From NCBI GenBank assembly GCA_949358305.1, contig OX442314.1, positions 19,275,060 to 19,339,059 on the forward strand: a stretch of 64,000 bases of DNA, read 5' to 3'. Source of the DNA: Strigamia acuminata (lineage: Eukaryota > Arthropoda > Chilopoda > Geophilomorpha > Linotaeniidae). Positions within the stretch are counted from its first letter, which is position 1, and each line of letters begins with the position of its first letter. This document shows, piece after piece, positions 14,001-24,128 of this stretch. The position numbers and the translations under genes are program-made. Below the pieces are notes generated by a model. That model had not been told where the DNA came from. It did no database searches and was given only the letters and a program-made list of their open reading frames with translations.

Positions 14001-16408
14001 CAAGCAGTGAAAAACAATCAACAAAGGTTTTAGGATTGGTTTGGGACTTGACGTTAGACATGTTGACACTAGAAATGGGCAAACTTTTAGAAAAAATGAA
14101 AGTGGAGCAAATCACAAAAAGAAATGTGATACAAGTGGTGGCCAGCATATTCGATCCGTTGGGTTTCGCCAGTCCATTCAGTGTTACGGGGAAGCTAATT
14201 TTTCAAAGTCTGTGGCGCCTGAAAATAGATTGGGATAAAAAACTGCCAAATGAAGAAGCCAAGAAATGGGAAGAATGGAAATGTCAGATCCCGATTTTAG
14301 CACAAATTAAAGTGCCACGTTGGACAGGCTTCGACAGTGACTGTTCAAATGTAGAAATACATATGTTTTGTGACGCCAGCCCACTCGCCTATGGTGTAGT
14401 AATTTACACTAGAGTGGGCAAAAATGATAATTTTGAAACTCTTTTCGTTCTCTCAAAATCCAGAATCGCGCCAGTGAAGACCATCACCTTACCACGACTT
14501 GAGTTGATGGGCGCGCTCTTGTCGTCCAGATTGGTAAAAAAGTTGACCGAGTTGCCAGCTTCCCGGACCATATGCTGGACAGATTCGACAATAGTGTTGT
14601 CATGGCTCAAACGAGGAAGCAGCAGGACAATTCCATTCGTATCCAGACGAGTCGAGGAAATCCAGAGCAACGCGCCACAAATGGAATGGCGACACATCCC
14701 CGGCAAGGAAAATCCTGCAGACCTGCTGACCCGAGGAATCGATGCCCAACAGCTGTTGGACGATCAAACATGGTGGCGGGGACCGAGATGGCTATCCGAG
14801 AGTGAGGAAAATTGGCCGCAAGCCGATATTGACCTCGAATACGAAGACGATGTCGACGAGCAAATAAACATCGTGGTGGAAGAAACGTCCAATTCAAGAG
14901 ACATTTTCGATTCAGACAAATACGGTTCATGGTCGAAGTTACTACGCGTGACAGCATGGGTAAGACGATTCATAAACAATTTGAAATCTAAAATTCGAGA
15001 TGGCAGTCCACTGTCAATACGAGAGTTGGATAAAGCTGAGCACTATTGGATCCGAGAAATTCAAAGTGCTCATTATTCAAACGATTTAAACGCCTTGAGG
15101 ACGGGGCGGGAGCGTGATAAAGCGACTGAGTTGGGTCAAATCGATTGCGCACTTGATGAACACGAACTGTTACATGTGAGACCAAGAATTAAATGGAGTG
15201 AGGTGAATCCAGGAACCAAAGGACCGTGGGTATTACATGACAAAAATCATCTAATAGGACTCATTGTTAGAAGTGCACACGAACGCGTGTTTCACGGAGG
15301 GCTGAGCGACACGTTGGCTGAAATAAGATGTCGTTATTGGTTCCCACACTCCAGAAGCGTCATCAAGCGTATAATAAATAACTGTTTTGTTTGTAGACGA
15401 GTTCAAGGCCGACTTATGCGACAAATAGAAGCTCCAATGCCGTCTGATAGAGTCAAGCAAGCGGATCCGTTCCAAGTCGTAGGCGTCGACTTTGCTGGGC
15501 CTCTTTATCAACGATCAGGGCAAAAGAGTTATATTGTGCTGTTCACGTGTGCTGTTACCCGCGCTCTACATCTAGAACTAACAACCACAATGAATACGGA
15601 GGACTTTGTGTTGGCTTTGCGACGATTTTTCTCACGACGAGGCGTGCCGAGCGTTATTTATTCAGATAATGCAAAAACTTTTAAAAAAGCTGATGTAGAA
15701 TTGAGAACCTTAATTAATGGCATTCGAAAAGAAGAAATAAGTGGGTATTTGGCTAGGAATGGGGTGGAATGGAAATTTATTGTTGAAAGGGCCGCCTGGT
15801 GGGGTGGGTTTTGGGAACGCATGGTTCGGTCTGTCAAAACTTGCTTAAAAAAGATTTTGGGGAAACGTGTTCTCACTTTTGAGGAGTTGACCACCGTCCT
15901 ATGCGAGGTGGAGGCCATGATCAATTCACGGCCCATCACTTATGTCTACGCCGACTCAAGTGAGCGTGAACCCTTGACCCCCTCCCATTTTTTGGTCGGT
16001 AAACGCCAAATAACCCTCCCAGATGCTTTTCAAATTGATACAAAACAGTTGACATCACATTCTGCCGAATTGCTGAAGAGATGGAAATTAAGGGAAAAGT
16101 TGGTAAAACATATTTGGGGGAGGTGGAGAAAAGAGTATTTGACCGAGTTGAGAGTATTTAGAACTGCTCGAGAACGGAGAGAGTTAAAAAAGGGAGATGT
16201 GATTTTGATACAAGACGAGAATCAACCTCGTTCTACCTGGGCAATGGGACAAGTGACAGAAACATTTCCAGGAAGGGATGGGAAAGTCCGGTCGGGTGAG
16301 GTCAGACTAGCTAACGGAAAAAGATTGCGGCGTCCGGTCCAGAGATTGTGCTTACTAGAGACGCACGATGATGATGTCGAGAATAATACTGACCCCCCCC
16401 CAGTGTGA
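11096..16408 (+). CDS. BEL/Pao gag-pol polyprotein, 1770 residues
   Basis: The first ATG in frame with good context is 11096; the frame is open a little further up but only from a GTG. Order: coiled gag N-terminus, gag core, Cys-rich knuckles (CAFCDVNEHTSEVC, CFLCLDKGHRVPKC, CGKCNRRHHTQLC) near residue 400-460, aspartic protease (CFFDGGSHRTF), Pao-type RT with DIVKAFHQI and catalytic FYVDDF, RNase H (MFCDASPLAYG, WTDSTIVLSW, HIPGKENPADLLTRG), then integrase with zinc finger and DDE core (VDFAGP, YSDNAKTF, Glu in FWERMVRSVK). The stop falls 5 bases inside the 3' LTR. No break is seen; it could be active. Confidence 0.93.
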   Translation: MAELSEIDKLKRNRTTARTACTRLTNVTAGLLAEVPVDLKKLARHKAQLQAKKDILAGLDERIGNLIADDNEATADQETADIYQERLIDQMEDLVQHADEIRRAEMGQANEATAAANQKKLEDAIAAQMLLNQQAITAQIAAQVQVHVPPPAVQPLVNEEQDAGSIKLPTINMQKYGGDPTEWYDFWSNFEIGIGGSKKLTPKAKLVYLKTFLEGPAASVVAGLNPTDENYETAKQLLTNRFGKKNVVVNAHLRAIEKVQAVKKISDLVALRKLYDECELHVRSLENLEVDVATFGALLCPKLMAAVPDFIAMGFAQGENDDETDIKAFLVFLNKQIGLRERTAAANSYSKEPSQEEKKTSRPPFNKSTEWVKKKTTLPSVNALTIRADACAFCDVNEHTSEVCPLLPHKKRRNLMSAGRCFLCLDKGHRVPKCTAKIKCGKCNRRHHTQLCEDDDAEEIKTTAVLGTNQKQDLYFQVLMVDVESDERRKTVQCFFDGGSHRTFITERLSRELNAHEIGETTMNIVPFGQREPAPVQRKQVRVTLRARDGEDSQIEVQAIVVPWITSSVVKQTDGNVQTMLKKHGIKLNVDQNQIRHGDVNVLVGADYFWKIMSGRVERLGPGLVGLETMFGWTIHGSNNEIEQKEKCMVVQVNLSKIEEKIDLQLQKFWELDAIGILHEANTGKQDEDQQALEEFKRSLKWNGVRYEVRLPWLVSKDELDDNYTIALRRFWNLVRKFKKDPELYDKYREVINNQIAEGIVEDMPSEVVQNRCYYLPHSPVIREQRETTKLRVVCDASSRGARSKSLNDCLFTGPNLLPEIIDMLIHFRAYIYAAVGDIVKAFHQIGIHLDDRDCLRFFWLCDEWDGKGPLKLRILRQTRVLFGATPSPFLLNATIREHLMKFVEQYPETVLQVLLRFYVDDFINSNHDETALTKTCYEVAEILKKANMELTKWMTNSTQVREKMTSSTSSEKQSTKVLGLVWDLTLDMLTLEMGKLLEKMKVEQITKRNVIQVVASIFDPLGFASPFSVTGKLIFQSLWRLKIDWDKKLPNEEAKKWEEWKCQIPILAQIKVPRWTGFDSDCSNVEIHMFCDASPLAYGVVIYTRVGKNDNFETLFVLSKSRIAPVKTITLPRLELMGALLSSRLVKKLTELPASRTICWTDSTIVLSWLKRGSSRTIPFVSRRVEEIQSNAPQMEWRHIPGKENPADLLTRGIDAQQLLDDQTWWRGPRWLSESEENWPQADIDLEYEDDVDEQINIVVEETSNSRDIFDSDKYGSWSKLLRVTAWVRRFINNLKSKIRDGSPLSIRELDKAEHYWIREIQSAHYSNDLNALRTGRERDKATELGQIDCALDEHELLHVRPRIKWSEVNPGTKGPWVLHDKNHLIGLIVRSAHERVFHGGLSDTLAEIRCRYWFPHSRSVIKRIINNCFVCRRVQGRLMRQIEAPMPSDRVKQADPFQVVGVDFAGPLYQRSGQKSYIVLFTCAVTRALHLELTTTMNTEDFVLALRRFFSRRGVPSVIYSDNAKTFKKADVELRTLINGIRKEEISGYLARNGVEWKFIVERAAWWGGFWERMVRSVKTCLKKILGKRVLTFEELTTVLCEVEAMINSRPITYVYADSSEREPLTPSHFLVGKRQITLPDAFQIDTKQLTSHSAELLKRWKLREKLVKHIWGRWRKEYLTELRVFRTARERRELKKGDVILIQDENQPRSTWAMGQVTETFPGRDGKVRSGEVRLANGKRLRRPVQRLCLLETHDDDVENNTDPPPV

Positions 16409-16906
16409 AAACTAATGTTTTAGTAAAATATTTTGTTGTTGAATTTTTATTAAAAGGTTTTGGGAATTTTTGTATTAATTAAAATAGGTGATGGTGAATT
16501 TGGATTTTTTAGTGTTTTCTATTTTTTAATTGTTTACTTGAAGATTTTGAAGGGAAAAAAGTGAGTCATTGTTATAAAAGGGAACTTTTTGTCGTGTTTT
16601 CCGAGAACTTGTTAATTTTCACCAGATGTGGTGACATGTATTGTTTTGGGTTTTTGACCCTTTTTCTGTCTTTTGTTCTTGATTCCAAGAACAAACCAAT
16701 TATCTGTAGCATAAAAGTAGTTTTCTTTGCTTAAATAAATCAGTACAACATTTTCACTTTAACCAAGCAGAGCTGCTCTTGCTGAGCAGTTAGAATTTAT
16801 TTTGTATTCACACACTGAAAAAGAACTTAGAAATTTCCGAAACCTGAACCAACTGAATTTACATCAAAAAGAGAACTTTCAACATTTATAATTTGGGATT
16901 TTCACA
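16404..16906 (+). repeat. BEL/Pao 3' LTR
   Basis: 503 bp, same as 10504-11006 by eye. A C-run, not a clear polypurine tract, precedes it, and the gag-pol stop TGA is inside it. Confidence 0.95.
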
Positions 16907-16911
16907 TCCTG

Positions 16912-19180
16912 TTGTTGCCAAGACAATTTGTTTCACACCTCATTGCATCTACACTTGTTTATTAGCAAGCAATACGTACAATGTTGCTATGCCATTGTCA
17001 GGCAACCTTGCACAAATATCAACTCGAATAAAAACAGTCATGGTGTTGCAAAATTTCTTCAATTGACAAGTCTTGTTTATTTCTTCCTTAAACTGCAGCT
17101 CGTTATCAAAGCAAAGAGCGAACACTGTAAAAATAAACAGTTTTAGCAATGAATCTCAATCCCAGCAACAATTACACCGATCAACACAAGGCCAGTTTGG
17201 CATGAGTGTTGAAAGTGGTGTTTGAGTTTGGAAGTCAGATCAAGAGAGATCAGAGTGAGCCAAAAATCATTTGACCCACCCTGGAATTTGCTCAGTAAAG
17301 CTGTGCAGAACTCTTAATTTAGTTGATTACAAGCAACCGTTTAACATCTGCATGCAAACCTCAGGGCACGCACAAGCGAAGGGGAAAGAAACTTCTCCCA
17401 CAGCTTGCTCCTGATGCACAACACAAAGGATTGGACCACTCTACTTGTATATTGTGCTAAAGAGAGTTGCCCCTTTCACCAGAAGTGAGCAAAAAGTTAT
17501 AAAACATAAATAATACGGAGTATTTTATTTACACAAAAATATGGTGCACACTTAAGAATATAATTGGAGGTCACCACAAATCTGACTCTAGTCACAACTC
17601 ATCTTGGATAAATTGCTAGCATAAGTAATTTATATTAGCAACACCCCCATAAATTTGCACTGTAATGGATTGCCCACACTCCGTTAACGAACTTTGATTA
17701 TTGCAATCATAATTGTTAAATGGGCAGCTTTTGTGAGTGGATTTGGGAGGTAAGCCAAACGATTTTTGATGCACTCACATCACTTTTCATCTTTTTTCAG
17801 CCTTGCTTGTCGTATCACCTCTCTTCCATTGAAAGAAGAGTTGATCGTGTTTTTGGAATCTATAGAAAGACATTTATGCTGTATCGCTCACTAAATATTT
17901 TCAATTTGTGTACGATTTTGGCATTGAGTTTACTCTGCCAAAATCAGTACTCACTCATCGCCATCGTCCGTGGATCATCGAGAAGATTTCGAGACCCAAC
18001 ATCGTGTATGAGAGCTTCTGTGTATCGCAGTTTTTCCGCTACATCATCGTTCTTTCGTATTTAGCAACACATTCCATTATTTTAAATATTTCGTTTCATA
18101 TTCCACTGCATTAAATATTTCGTTTCATATTCCACTGCATTAAATATTTCGGTTCATATTCCACTGCATTAAATATTTCGTTTCATATTCCACTGCATTA
18201 AATATTTCGTTTCATATTCTACTGCATTAAATATTTCGTTTCATATTCCACTGCATTAATTATTTCATTGTATTTTCCATCAATTAAAATGCTTCAAGTT
18301 GTCGCTCATTTCATTTGTAATCAATTGTGTTCATTTAAAAGGTTAGCCTGGCTTAATTTGAATAATTTTTATTCCAATTGTATCTTTTCCTGCTAATCAA
18401 TGGAAATAAAAGAAAAATTTAATTACATTCACAAATTTAAAAATTACATTTAAAACAATTTTTATGGAGGCTGACAACAGTCATGTGAGTGGAATAGGCA
18501 TCTTTTATTTGTCATAGCGCCTCACAGGCACCAAATGAGAATAAAGCAGTGCTTTCGAGTGGAAGAAATATCACTAAATAAGCTTAGAAGAGCATGCAAC
18601 GTATGTGTATCAGCAAATGTTATTCTTTTTCCTGGACTACATCCCCAGGAAAGACAAGAACAGTTCACATGCGCACATTAATTTAAGAAAAAAAAATCCC
18701 TTAAAAATGAATTAGTTTAAAAGTTTTTTGTTAATAAATGAAAAAAACTTAATGAAAACGTAATTTAATGTGCATTTTATACTTTAAATATATAGAGCCA
18801 TACTGTCCCTTTAATGTATTACTCCTAAACAAATTAGTGTTTGGCTTAAGAGTTTAAGTCCCACAGTGGCATCTCAATGAGGATTGTTCGATTAGTTTAG
18901 TGTACCTAACAATTAATCACACGGACCGTCGTGTATTTTACCAAGATCACCGGAAGAGCTTAGCTATCTGCATAGTTTCAAGAACAAAATATTTACTGAA
19001 TGTAAGTTGGTATGATATTAAATTTTATGAGATAACAATTAATCATGTTGACAGCCTGACATAAACAAGTTCCTGTACTCCACCGTGGACAATTTTACGA
19101 TAATAACATAAATTACAAATGACATAAGTTTCCGTTATTGACTTTACAAAAGGTGCTCGTAGCTACAGTTTGCGTCTAGT
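16912..19180. other. Gene-free spacer holding an older dispersed repeat and a minisatellite
   Basis: No exon is recognised. Part of it (about 17150-17590) resembles 26820-27290, including GCTCAGTAAAGCTG and GAGGTCACCACA. A second part (about 17905-18000, GGCATTGAGTTTACTCTGCC) resembles the reverse complement of 26440-26560. These look like remnants of one repeat family. The part from 18300 to 19180 is AT-rich with nothing recognised; its last bases match the region 5' of copy 3. Confidence 0.6.
18081..18270. repeat. 29-bp minisatellite
   Basis: About six and a half head-to-tail copies of a 29-bp unit containing AATATTTCGTTTCATATTCC, with only single-base differences between copies. Confidence 0.9.
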
Positions 19181-19696
19181 ATGTTCAGTTTACTTGAGAC
19201 ATCCAGCAACATGTATTTAATTCAGAAAAAAATTACAAGACGGCTATTAGGACAAATAATTCGGACAGAACTGGATTATAAACGACTCCAAATTCCAATT
19301 GTTGGATTATCATTCGCCCAAAACAATCAAAGATCAGTGTTGTTAAGAATAATATGGGTTATTGTTTTATTGACGTGTGTTGTAACTTGTGGTTATCAAG
19401 CATACGACCGTATAAGACATTATTGCTCTGCGCCGATAAGAGTTGATGTCAAGTACAGCATTGGTGATAATTATTTTCTGCCCTCTGTTACCGTATGCGC
19501 TCACGATACACCATCATGGATTGAATACATCGAAAACAATTCGGAAGTTGCTAGTAAGATTCAATCGTTTCAAGATGAGTATCCATGCGCCAATCAGATA
19601 TTGGATTTTGATGATTCTATTAATGAGAAATCAGTTGGCGAAATTTGGAAAATGTTCAACACAAGTACAGTTCTTGAAAGCTATAATTTAGCGAAG
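19181..19696 (+). CDS. Copy 2 exon 1: N-terminus and TM1 of channel unit 1
   Basis: ATG at 19181, donor GT at 19697. The cytoplasmic lead ends in LQIPIVGLSFAQ, where most family members have His-Gly; here the His is Val and the Gly is kept. TM1 follows, then the extracellular FPxVTVC-type motif as FLPSVTVCAHD. A second in-frame Met at residue 11 is an alternative start. Confidence 0.75.
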
Positions 19697-20490
19697 GTAC
19701 AGTACATTTATCATTTGTATTTTAAAAAGACTTGATGACTATTTTCCAAGAATAAATAAAAAAAAAGTACACTTAAAAAATGGATGGCAACGATTACGTA
19801 CTGTACGACTAAATACCGAACCAGAGCCTAAATCTTATGATGAAGATGAAAATAGTCACAAAATTCTTATCACTACACTACACGAGCACCATTGGAAAAG
19901 CCATTTACACTTCAAAACATTTTAAACATCGATTTAAACTTCAATGTAAACTTTCTGACTGTGGCTGGTCTGATTTAACTTGTTAAATAGCGACAGTTTA
20001 GTCAGAATTTTTCCACAATGATTCAAAATATCAGATTTTGAAAACTCGAATACACATCATAGTGTTATTTTCAAGCGAAAACAATAGTTTTGACTGGAGC
20101 GGAATGTTCAGGGCTGTCGTTAGATGTAAAATAATGCGATTCCGCATCAAAGAATTTCGTTCAGTGATAACGGCCAAATTTGGCATTTTAAACTGATTTT
20201 TCGAATGCAGCTATTGTTTTATATTATCATATTCTAAGAATTCTCAACCATTCTTTTCTCTCCAGGGAAAAACCTTGCTGCCAAATACTAGTGTTCAACT
20301 AATTAATACAAATTTATCGTTAGGCAACTGCTTAAAATTTTCATATGGTTTGTATTTTTTTTAAATTTCATTCTTGATTTAAACATTATTTTATTTTTTA
20401 TCAGACGATGCTAGTGATGAAAAGGCTAATAAATTCGATTTTAAAATAAAAAAACCCAAAGGAGGTTGCAATCGAGCTTCTAGATTGATG

Positions 20491-20553
20491 GTAAAAGTGA
20501 TAGAGGTTTATAGAAATCAGGTTTCTCAACTGTCTGTTCTCAATGTATTACAG
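20491..20553 (+). other. 63-bp intron of copy 2 (after exon 3)
   Basis: Starts GTAAAAGTGA and ends GTATTACAG, phase 0. The same intron is 64 bp in copy 3 (29609-29672) and 5.8 kb in copy 1, where it holds the hAT MITE and the DIRS element. Confidence 0.75.
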
Positions 20554-20900
20554 CTTACAATACAAAAAAATCAAATGAAATCAAATTTAAAACAGTTTTG
20601 GCACATCCCAAGCAAATCCAGAGTTGGAATTAATGTTGCTCTAACCGAGGTAATTTTCTTTTAATTTTTCCATTTTTTTATTGAATATTATTAAACTCGC
20701 ACGTAGTATAACTTTGTGACAAACAAATGGAAAAAATGTGTTGCAACCGAAGAGTATGAGAGGTGTTACGACAATTGTATTAAAAAACAATACGATGAGC
20801 TTCAGCTAGATCCTGATTTCGAAAACCATTTCTCATGCAGGTAAAATTTACAATCACTTTTTATAGTAAATTGGAACAAACTTGGTTTTCCTATGCTTAG

Positions 20901-21754
20901 ATATCCATTTGATCCCGAATTTATACATTTGCCACCATGCAGTCAACCCAACTTTGAGACGTATCTTTATCATGGAATTTTTCCTGTGCGCGTTAAACCA
21001 TCTCACTATCATTGTTCAGACCCATGCCACGATTACACGTTTGACATAAATCTCCACTACTATGCCCACCAAAAAGCTAACACAAACGTTCAAATTAGAA
21101 AAGAAACTTATTATGTAACTAGTAGTTACATAATAAGTTTCTTTTCTAATTTTCACTCAGCTGTACAGTTATGACATTGTCACACTCCTGTGTGACATTG
21201 GAGGAAACTTAGGACTTCTATTAGGCCTATCAATACTTTCTATCTGCGACGTAGTGTACGTATGCTTCAAACAAATTTACATTAATAGATGTCTGAAGAG
21301 ATACAAAGTGTGTTTCTGTGTTAAAAGTAAAATCCAGCATATTTGTGAAATGCAAATGATGAAGAACCAGGTCCCGCCATACGGCCCGTCGATGAGCACA
21401 AAAATAATGAAAAACAAGCGATTCTTTTCCAGTATACTCTGTATTGCTATATACTTGACATCATTGGCTTTTTGTTTATATATTACTGTAAACAGGGCTT
21501 TACATTACTTCAGCTTTCCTACTAAAACTATTGTCAGAGTGCATAAAAATGAAACAATACAGTTTCCAACTATCGCAATTTGTGCAGATAATGATTACAT
21601 AAAAAATGTAAGAGATTCGTATTTCAAAATCACTGGAAATCACTCTTGCTTGCCTTTGGATCAATACTTGGATGTATCGGAAACTACAGTACAAGATTTG
21701 TGGGAAAATTCTGCAACAAGTGATGTTATACATTATGAGATTTCCCCTGCTTTG
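20901..21754 (+). pseudogene. Copy 2 exon 6 (TM2-TM1 fusion exon) with snap-back insertion
   Basis: Homologous to 8040-8865 but 28 bases longer. The frame is lost at the inverted duplication, and the correct frame resumes through TM2 (LLLGLSILS), the linker and TM1 of unit 2 (SSILCIAIYLTSLAF). The donor GT is at 21755. Confidence 0.8.
21092..21152. repeat. 29-bp perfect inverted duplication (snap-back)
   Basis: The coding stretch 21092-21120 is repeated as its exact reverse complement at 21124-21152 with a 3-base spacer AGT. Copies 1 and 3 have a single copy of this sequence. It breaks the reading frame. Confidence 0.92.
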
Positions 21755-22299
21755 GTATCAATAAATTTATTATTACATTTAATATTACTAAAGAACAGAA
21801 CCTACTGTAGAAAAAACATATCTAGCCTTAATGGGGTGGCCTCCAAAATGTCTAATGCCAAAATGTCTAATCCCTAAATGTCTAAGCCGAAATGTCTAAT
21901 CTGAAATGGCTAATGGACCAAATGTCTCATCCAAAATGTCTAACGAGGGGAACACCCGTATAAGATACTCACAGATTGTTGTAATAATAAACGTGGAGAA
22001 TTGTTGTATCATGCTGAATGCAACCCTAAAATAATTTCATTCCATAAACAGCCAACAATGCAAACAATGAGCTCAAAGTTTGCACTATTTTGTCTGTGTA
22101 TTCATCCAATCTGAGCAATCAGGCCTAGTGTATGAATACTGTAAACAACAGTTGCTAGGTAAAGAATAGTTCCAAGATCCAAGTTCAATTTTATCATTTG
22201 ATATTTAATGATGTAATTTCCTCATTTGATATCACATGACATATGACATCAGAACTTTGTTCACCAACATGACTGTCTTCAGGAAGACAACAATAGTTT

Positions 22300-22372
22300 G
22301 TAGTGGTGGTGCAGTGGTTAAGCAATGGACTAGGAATCTTTCCACACAGGTTCAAATCCTGCTGTCTGTGAA
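22300..22372 (+). other. tRNA-Ser-like Pol III promoter region, left arm of foldback
   Basis: GTAGTGGTGGTGCAGTGGTTAA (start 22300) resembles a type-2 tRNA acceptor/A box. AATGGACTAGGAATC resembles the tRNA-Ser anticodon arm, and CAGGTTCAAATCCTG is a perfect T arm with B box. The variable arm is missing and the anticodon stem does not pair fully, so this is a tRNA-derived relic, not a tRNA gene. Confidence 0.6.
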
Positions 22373-22544
22373 AATTTTTTACTTTTATTTTTTAATTTTT
22401 ACAGCAGTAATTTTAATGTTTGTAATTTTATGTTTGTTTTTAGAAAACTTTAATTAATTAATTTTAATTTTTTAACAAACATAAAATTACAAACATTAAA
22501 ATTACTGCTATAAAAATTAAAAAATAAAAGTAAATTTTTTTTAC

Positions 22545-22617
22545 AATTTTTAGCAGGATTTGAACCTGTGTGGAAAGATTCCTAGTCTATTGCTTAACCA
22601 CTGCACCACCACTACAA
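22545..22617 (-). other. tRNA-Ser-like Pol III promoter region, right arm of foldback
   Basis: Mirror copy of the left-arm segment, with B box read on the minus strand (reverse of GGATTTGAACCTGTG) and A box near 22600. The same design appears at about 51850-51920. Confidence 0.6.
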
Positions 22618-23752
22618 ACTATTATTGTCTTCCTGAAGACAGTCATGTTGGTGAACAAAGTTCTGATGTCATATGTCATGTGATATCAAATGAGGAAATG
22701 ACATCATTAAATATCAAATGATAAAATTCAACTTGGATCTTGGAACTATTTTTTACCTAGCAACTGTTGTTTACAGTATTCATACACTAGGCCTGATTGC
22801 TCAGATTGGATGAATACACAGACAAAATAGTGCAAACTTTGAGCTCATTGTTTGCATTGTTGGCTGTTTATGGAATGAAATTATTTTAGGGTTGCATTCA
22901 GCATGATACAACAATTCTCCACGTTTATTATTACAATAATCTGTGAGTATCTTATACTGGTGTTCCCCTCGTAAGCCGAAATGTCTAATTCGAAATGTCA
23001 GCTAGAGTATGGCTGAATGTTTTTCTTTAAGTTGGCTAGTTCGAAACCAAAATACTGTTTTTTAAAATTGTCTCTCTTTTGAAAAGAGTTTTTTTTTTTC
23101 GTCGTCCTTGGACTTATTAAAGTCGAGATTTACCACTTATCCTACGGTGTATGGAAATTGTGCTAAATTCAAGTTAGGTCTGTTATATCACTGTTTGAAT
23201 AATAGTATTTCATTCTAATATGACTTCAATACTAACTGTTCACAGATGAACCATTGGAAGTGTTTGGAACTACGACTACAGTAGAAAGCATCATAAACAA
23301 TGTGAATGATTCTTCTTGTGAACAACCCGTAGTAACGGTAAATTCGTTAAAATAAATCAGCTAGAACAAGTGCAATATTTAAAAAGAATTCCTAGATTTT
23401 TATAGCCCCGAAAGACGTCCCTTTACATTTTGAGTTACGCACAACTCTAAAAATTCCAAGGAATAAAATAGCTATTATCGCTTTGAGATTTCAAAAAGTA
23501 ATTATTGTCATTGAAGATACTTAAATACGGTATATTATTATTGATAACAATAAAAATTTTATTACAGATAATTAGATTAAACAGCCAAGACAAGCAACAA
23601 TGCACCAATAGAAAAACTGCAATCGATTGCCTTACGAAATGTCACGAAAATCTACTCTTCAAAAAAATACCTTGCAAGAAAGTTAACTGTTAATTTACAT
23701 ATAGAATTAGAATTGTTTTAGTTGAAATAAAGATCTTGTCTACATATTACAG

Positions 23753-24128
23753 GTTGCCTTTCATGCGTCAGAAAATGAAGCAACAATTTTGCACAACTTC
23801 AAGATCTGCTAAAGTATCCAGAACAATTTATGAAGAAATCTACGCAAGACATTTCCCAGATAGCAGTTGCAAATGTTTACCATCCTGCACCGAATTGAGA
23901 TACGAGTACAGCGACTTCGTTGAACCTTACGACGAAAAGTTTACTTTTATTCAACTTTTCTTTCCAAAAAGTCTCTTAGAAACGATTCAAGAAGTGTATT
24001 CATATACATTCATACAATTTATTTGTGATGTTGGCGGTATTTTGGCAATTGGATTAGGGTTCACAGTTTTAACGTTAGTTGATACTCTTCAAGCTCTCAT
24101 CAGTTTTGCAATTTCTTCGAAACATTAA
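23753..24128 (+). CDS. Copy 2 exon 10: TM2 of channel unit 2
   Basis: 376 bp, same length and phase as 9991-10366, with CKCLPSCTELRYEY and GGILAIGLGFTVLTLVD intact. It is open, but upstream lesions make expression of a full product doubtful. Confidence 0.75.

Larger units (their letters stand above)
10499..16911 (+). mobile_element. Complete BEL/Pao LTR retrotransposon with 5-bp target duplication
   Basis: Two 503-bp LTRs (10504-11006, 16404-16906), TGTGAAAACT ... TTTTCACA, look identical by eye. They are flanked by TCCTG at 10499-10503 and 16907-16911. A single long frame encodes gag-pol. Identical LTRs and an unbroken frame point to a very recent insertion. It lies about 130 bp downstream of DEG/ENaC copy 1 in the same orientation. 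Confidence 0.95.
21944..22971. mobile_element. 1,028-bp foldback element with tRNA-Ser-like segment in both arms
   Basis: Two arms of about 514 bp meet with no loop near 22457 and are close to perfect reverse complements. Ends are CGAGGGGAACACC and its complement, flanked by TAA on each side; a TWA duplication fits PIF/Harbinger-type MITEs. It has no coding capacity. Each arm carries a tRNA-like stretch. The element replaced about 280 bp of the copy 2 intron seen in copy 1. A related element lies at 49556-52241. Confidence 0.85.
21846..23000. repeat. Short AAATGTCTAA array split by the foldback element
   Basis: Units built on AAATGTCTAA repeat about six times at 21846-21943 and about twice at 22972-23000, in the same orientation on both sides. 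They are therefore an array the foldback inserted into, not its ends. Confidence 0.7.
19181..24128 (+). pseudogene. Tandem-fused two-unit DEG/ENaC gene, copy 2, frameshifted
   Basis: The only copy with a readable start. Exons: 19181-19696, 20266-20347, 20405-20490, 20554-20649, 20707-20840, 20901-21754, 23123-23177, 23246-23337, 23568-23677, 23753-24128. Allowing for the 28-base excess in exon 6, the exons sum to 2373 nt, a multiple of three, for about 790 residues. Exon 1 gives the cytoplasmic N-terminus, TM1 (VLLRIIWVIVLLTCVVT) and FLPSVTVCAHD. Exon 6 has a 29-bp inverted duplication at 21092-21152 that shifts the frame and stops it near 21174. A 1-kb foldback element sits in the following intron. 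The intron after exon 3 is 63 bp. The donor after 23677 is GA, not GT. Confidence 0.78.

Noticed and set aside
19741-20060. An extra coding exon between exons 1 and 2 of the DEG/ENaC copies
   Set aside because: Sequence is similar between copies but has stops and indels in every frame; conserved only because the duplications are recent.
22300-22372. A functional tRNA-Ser gene
   Set aside because: Variable arm missing and anticodon stem broken; mirrored in an inverted repeat. Kept only as a tRNA-derived relic.
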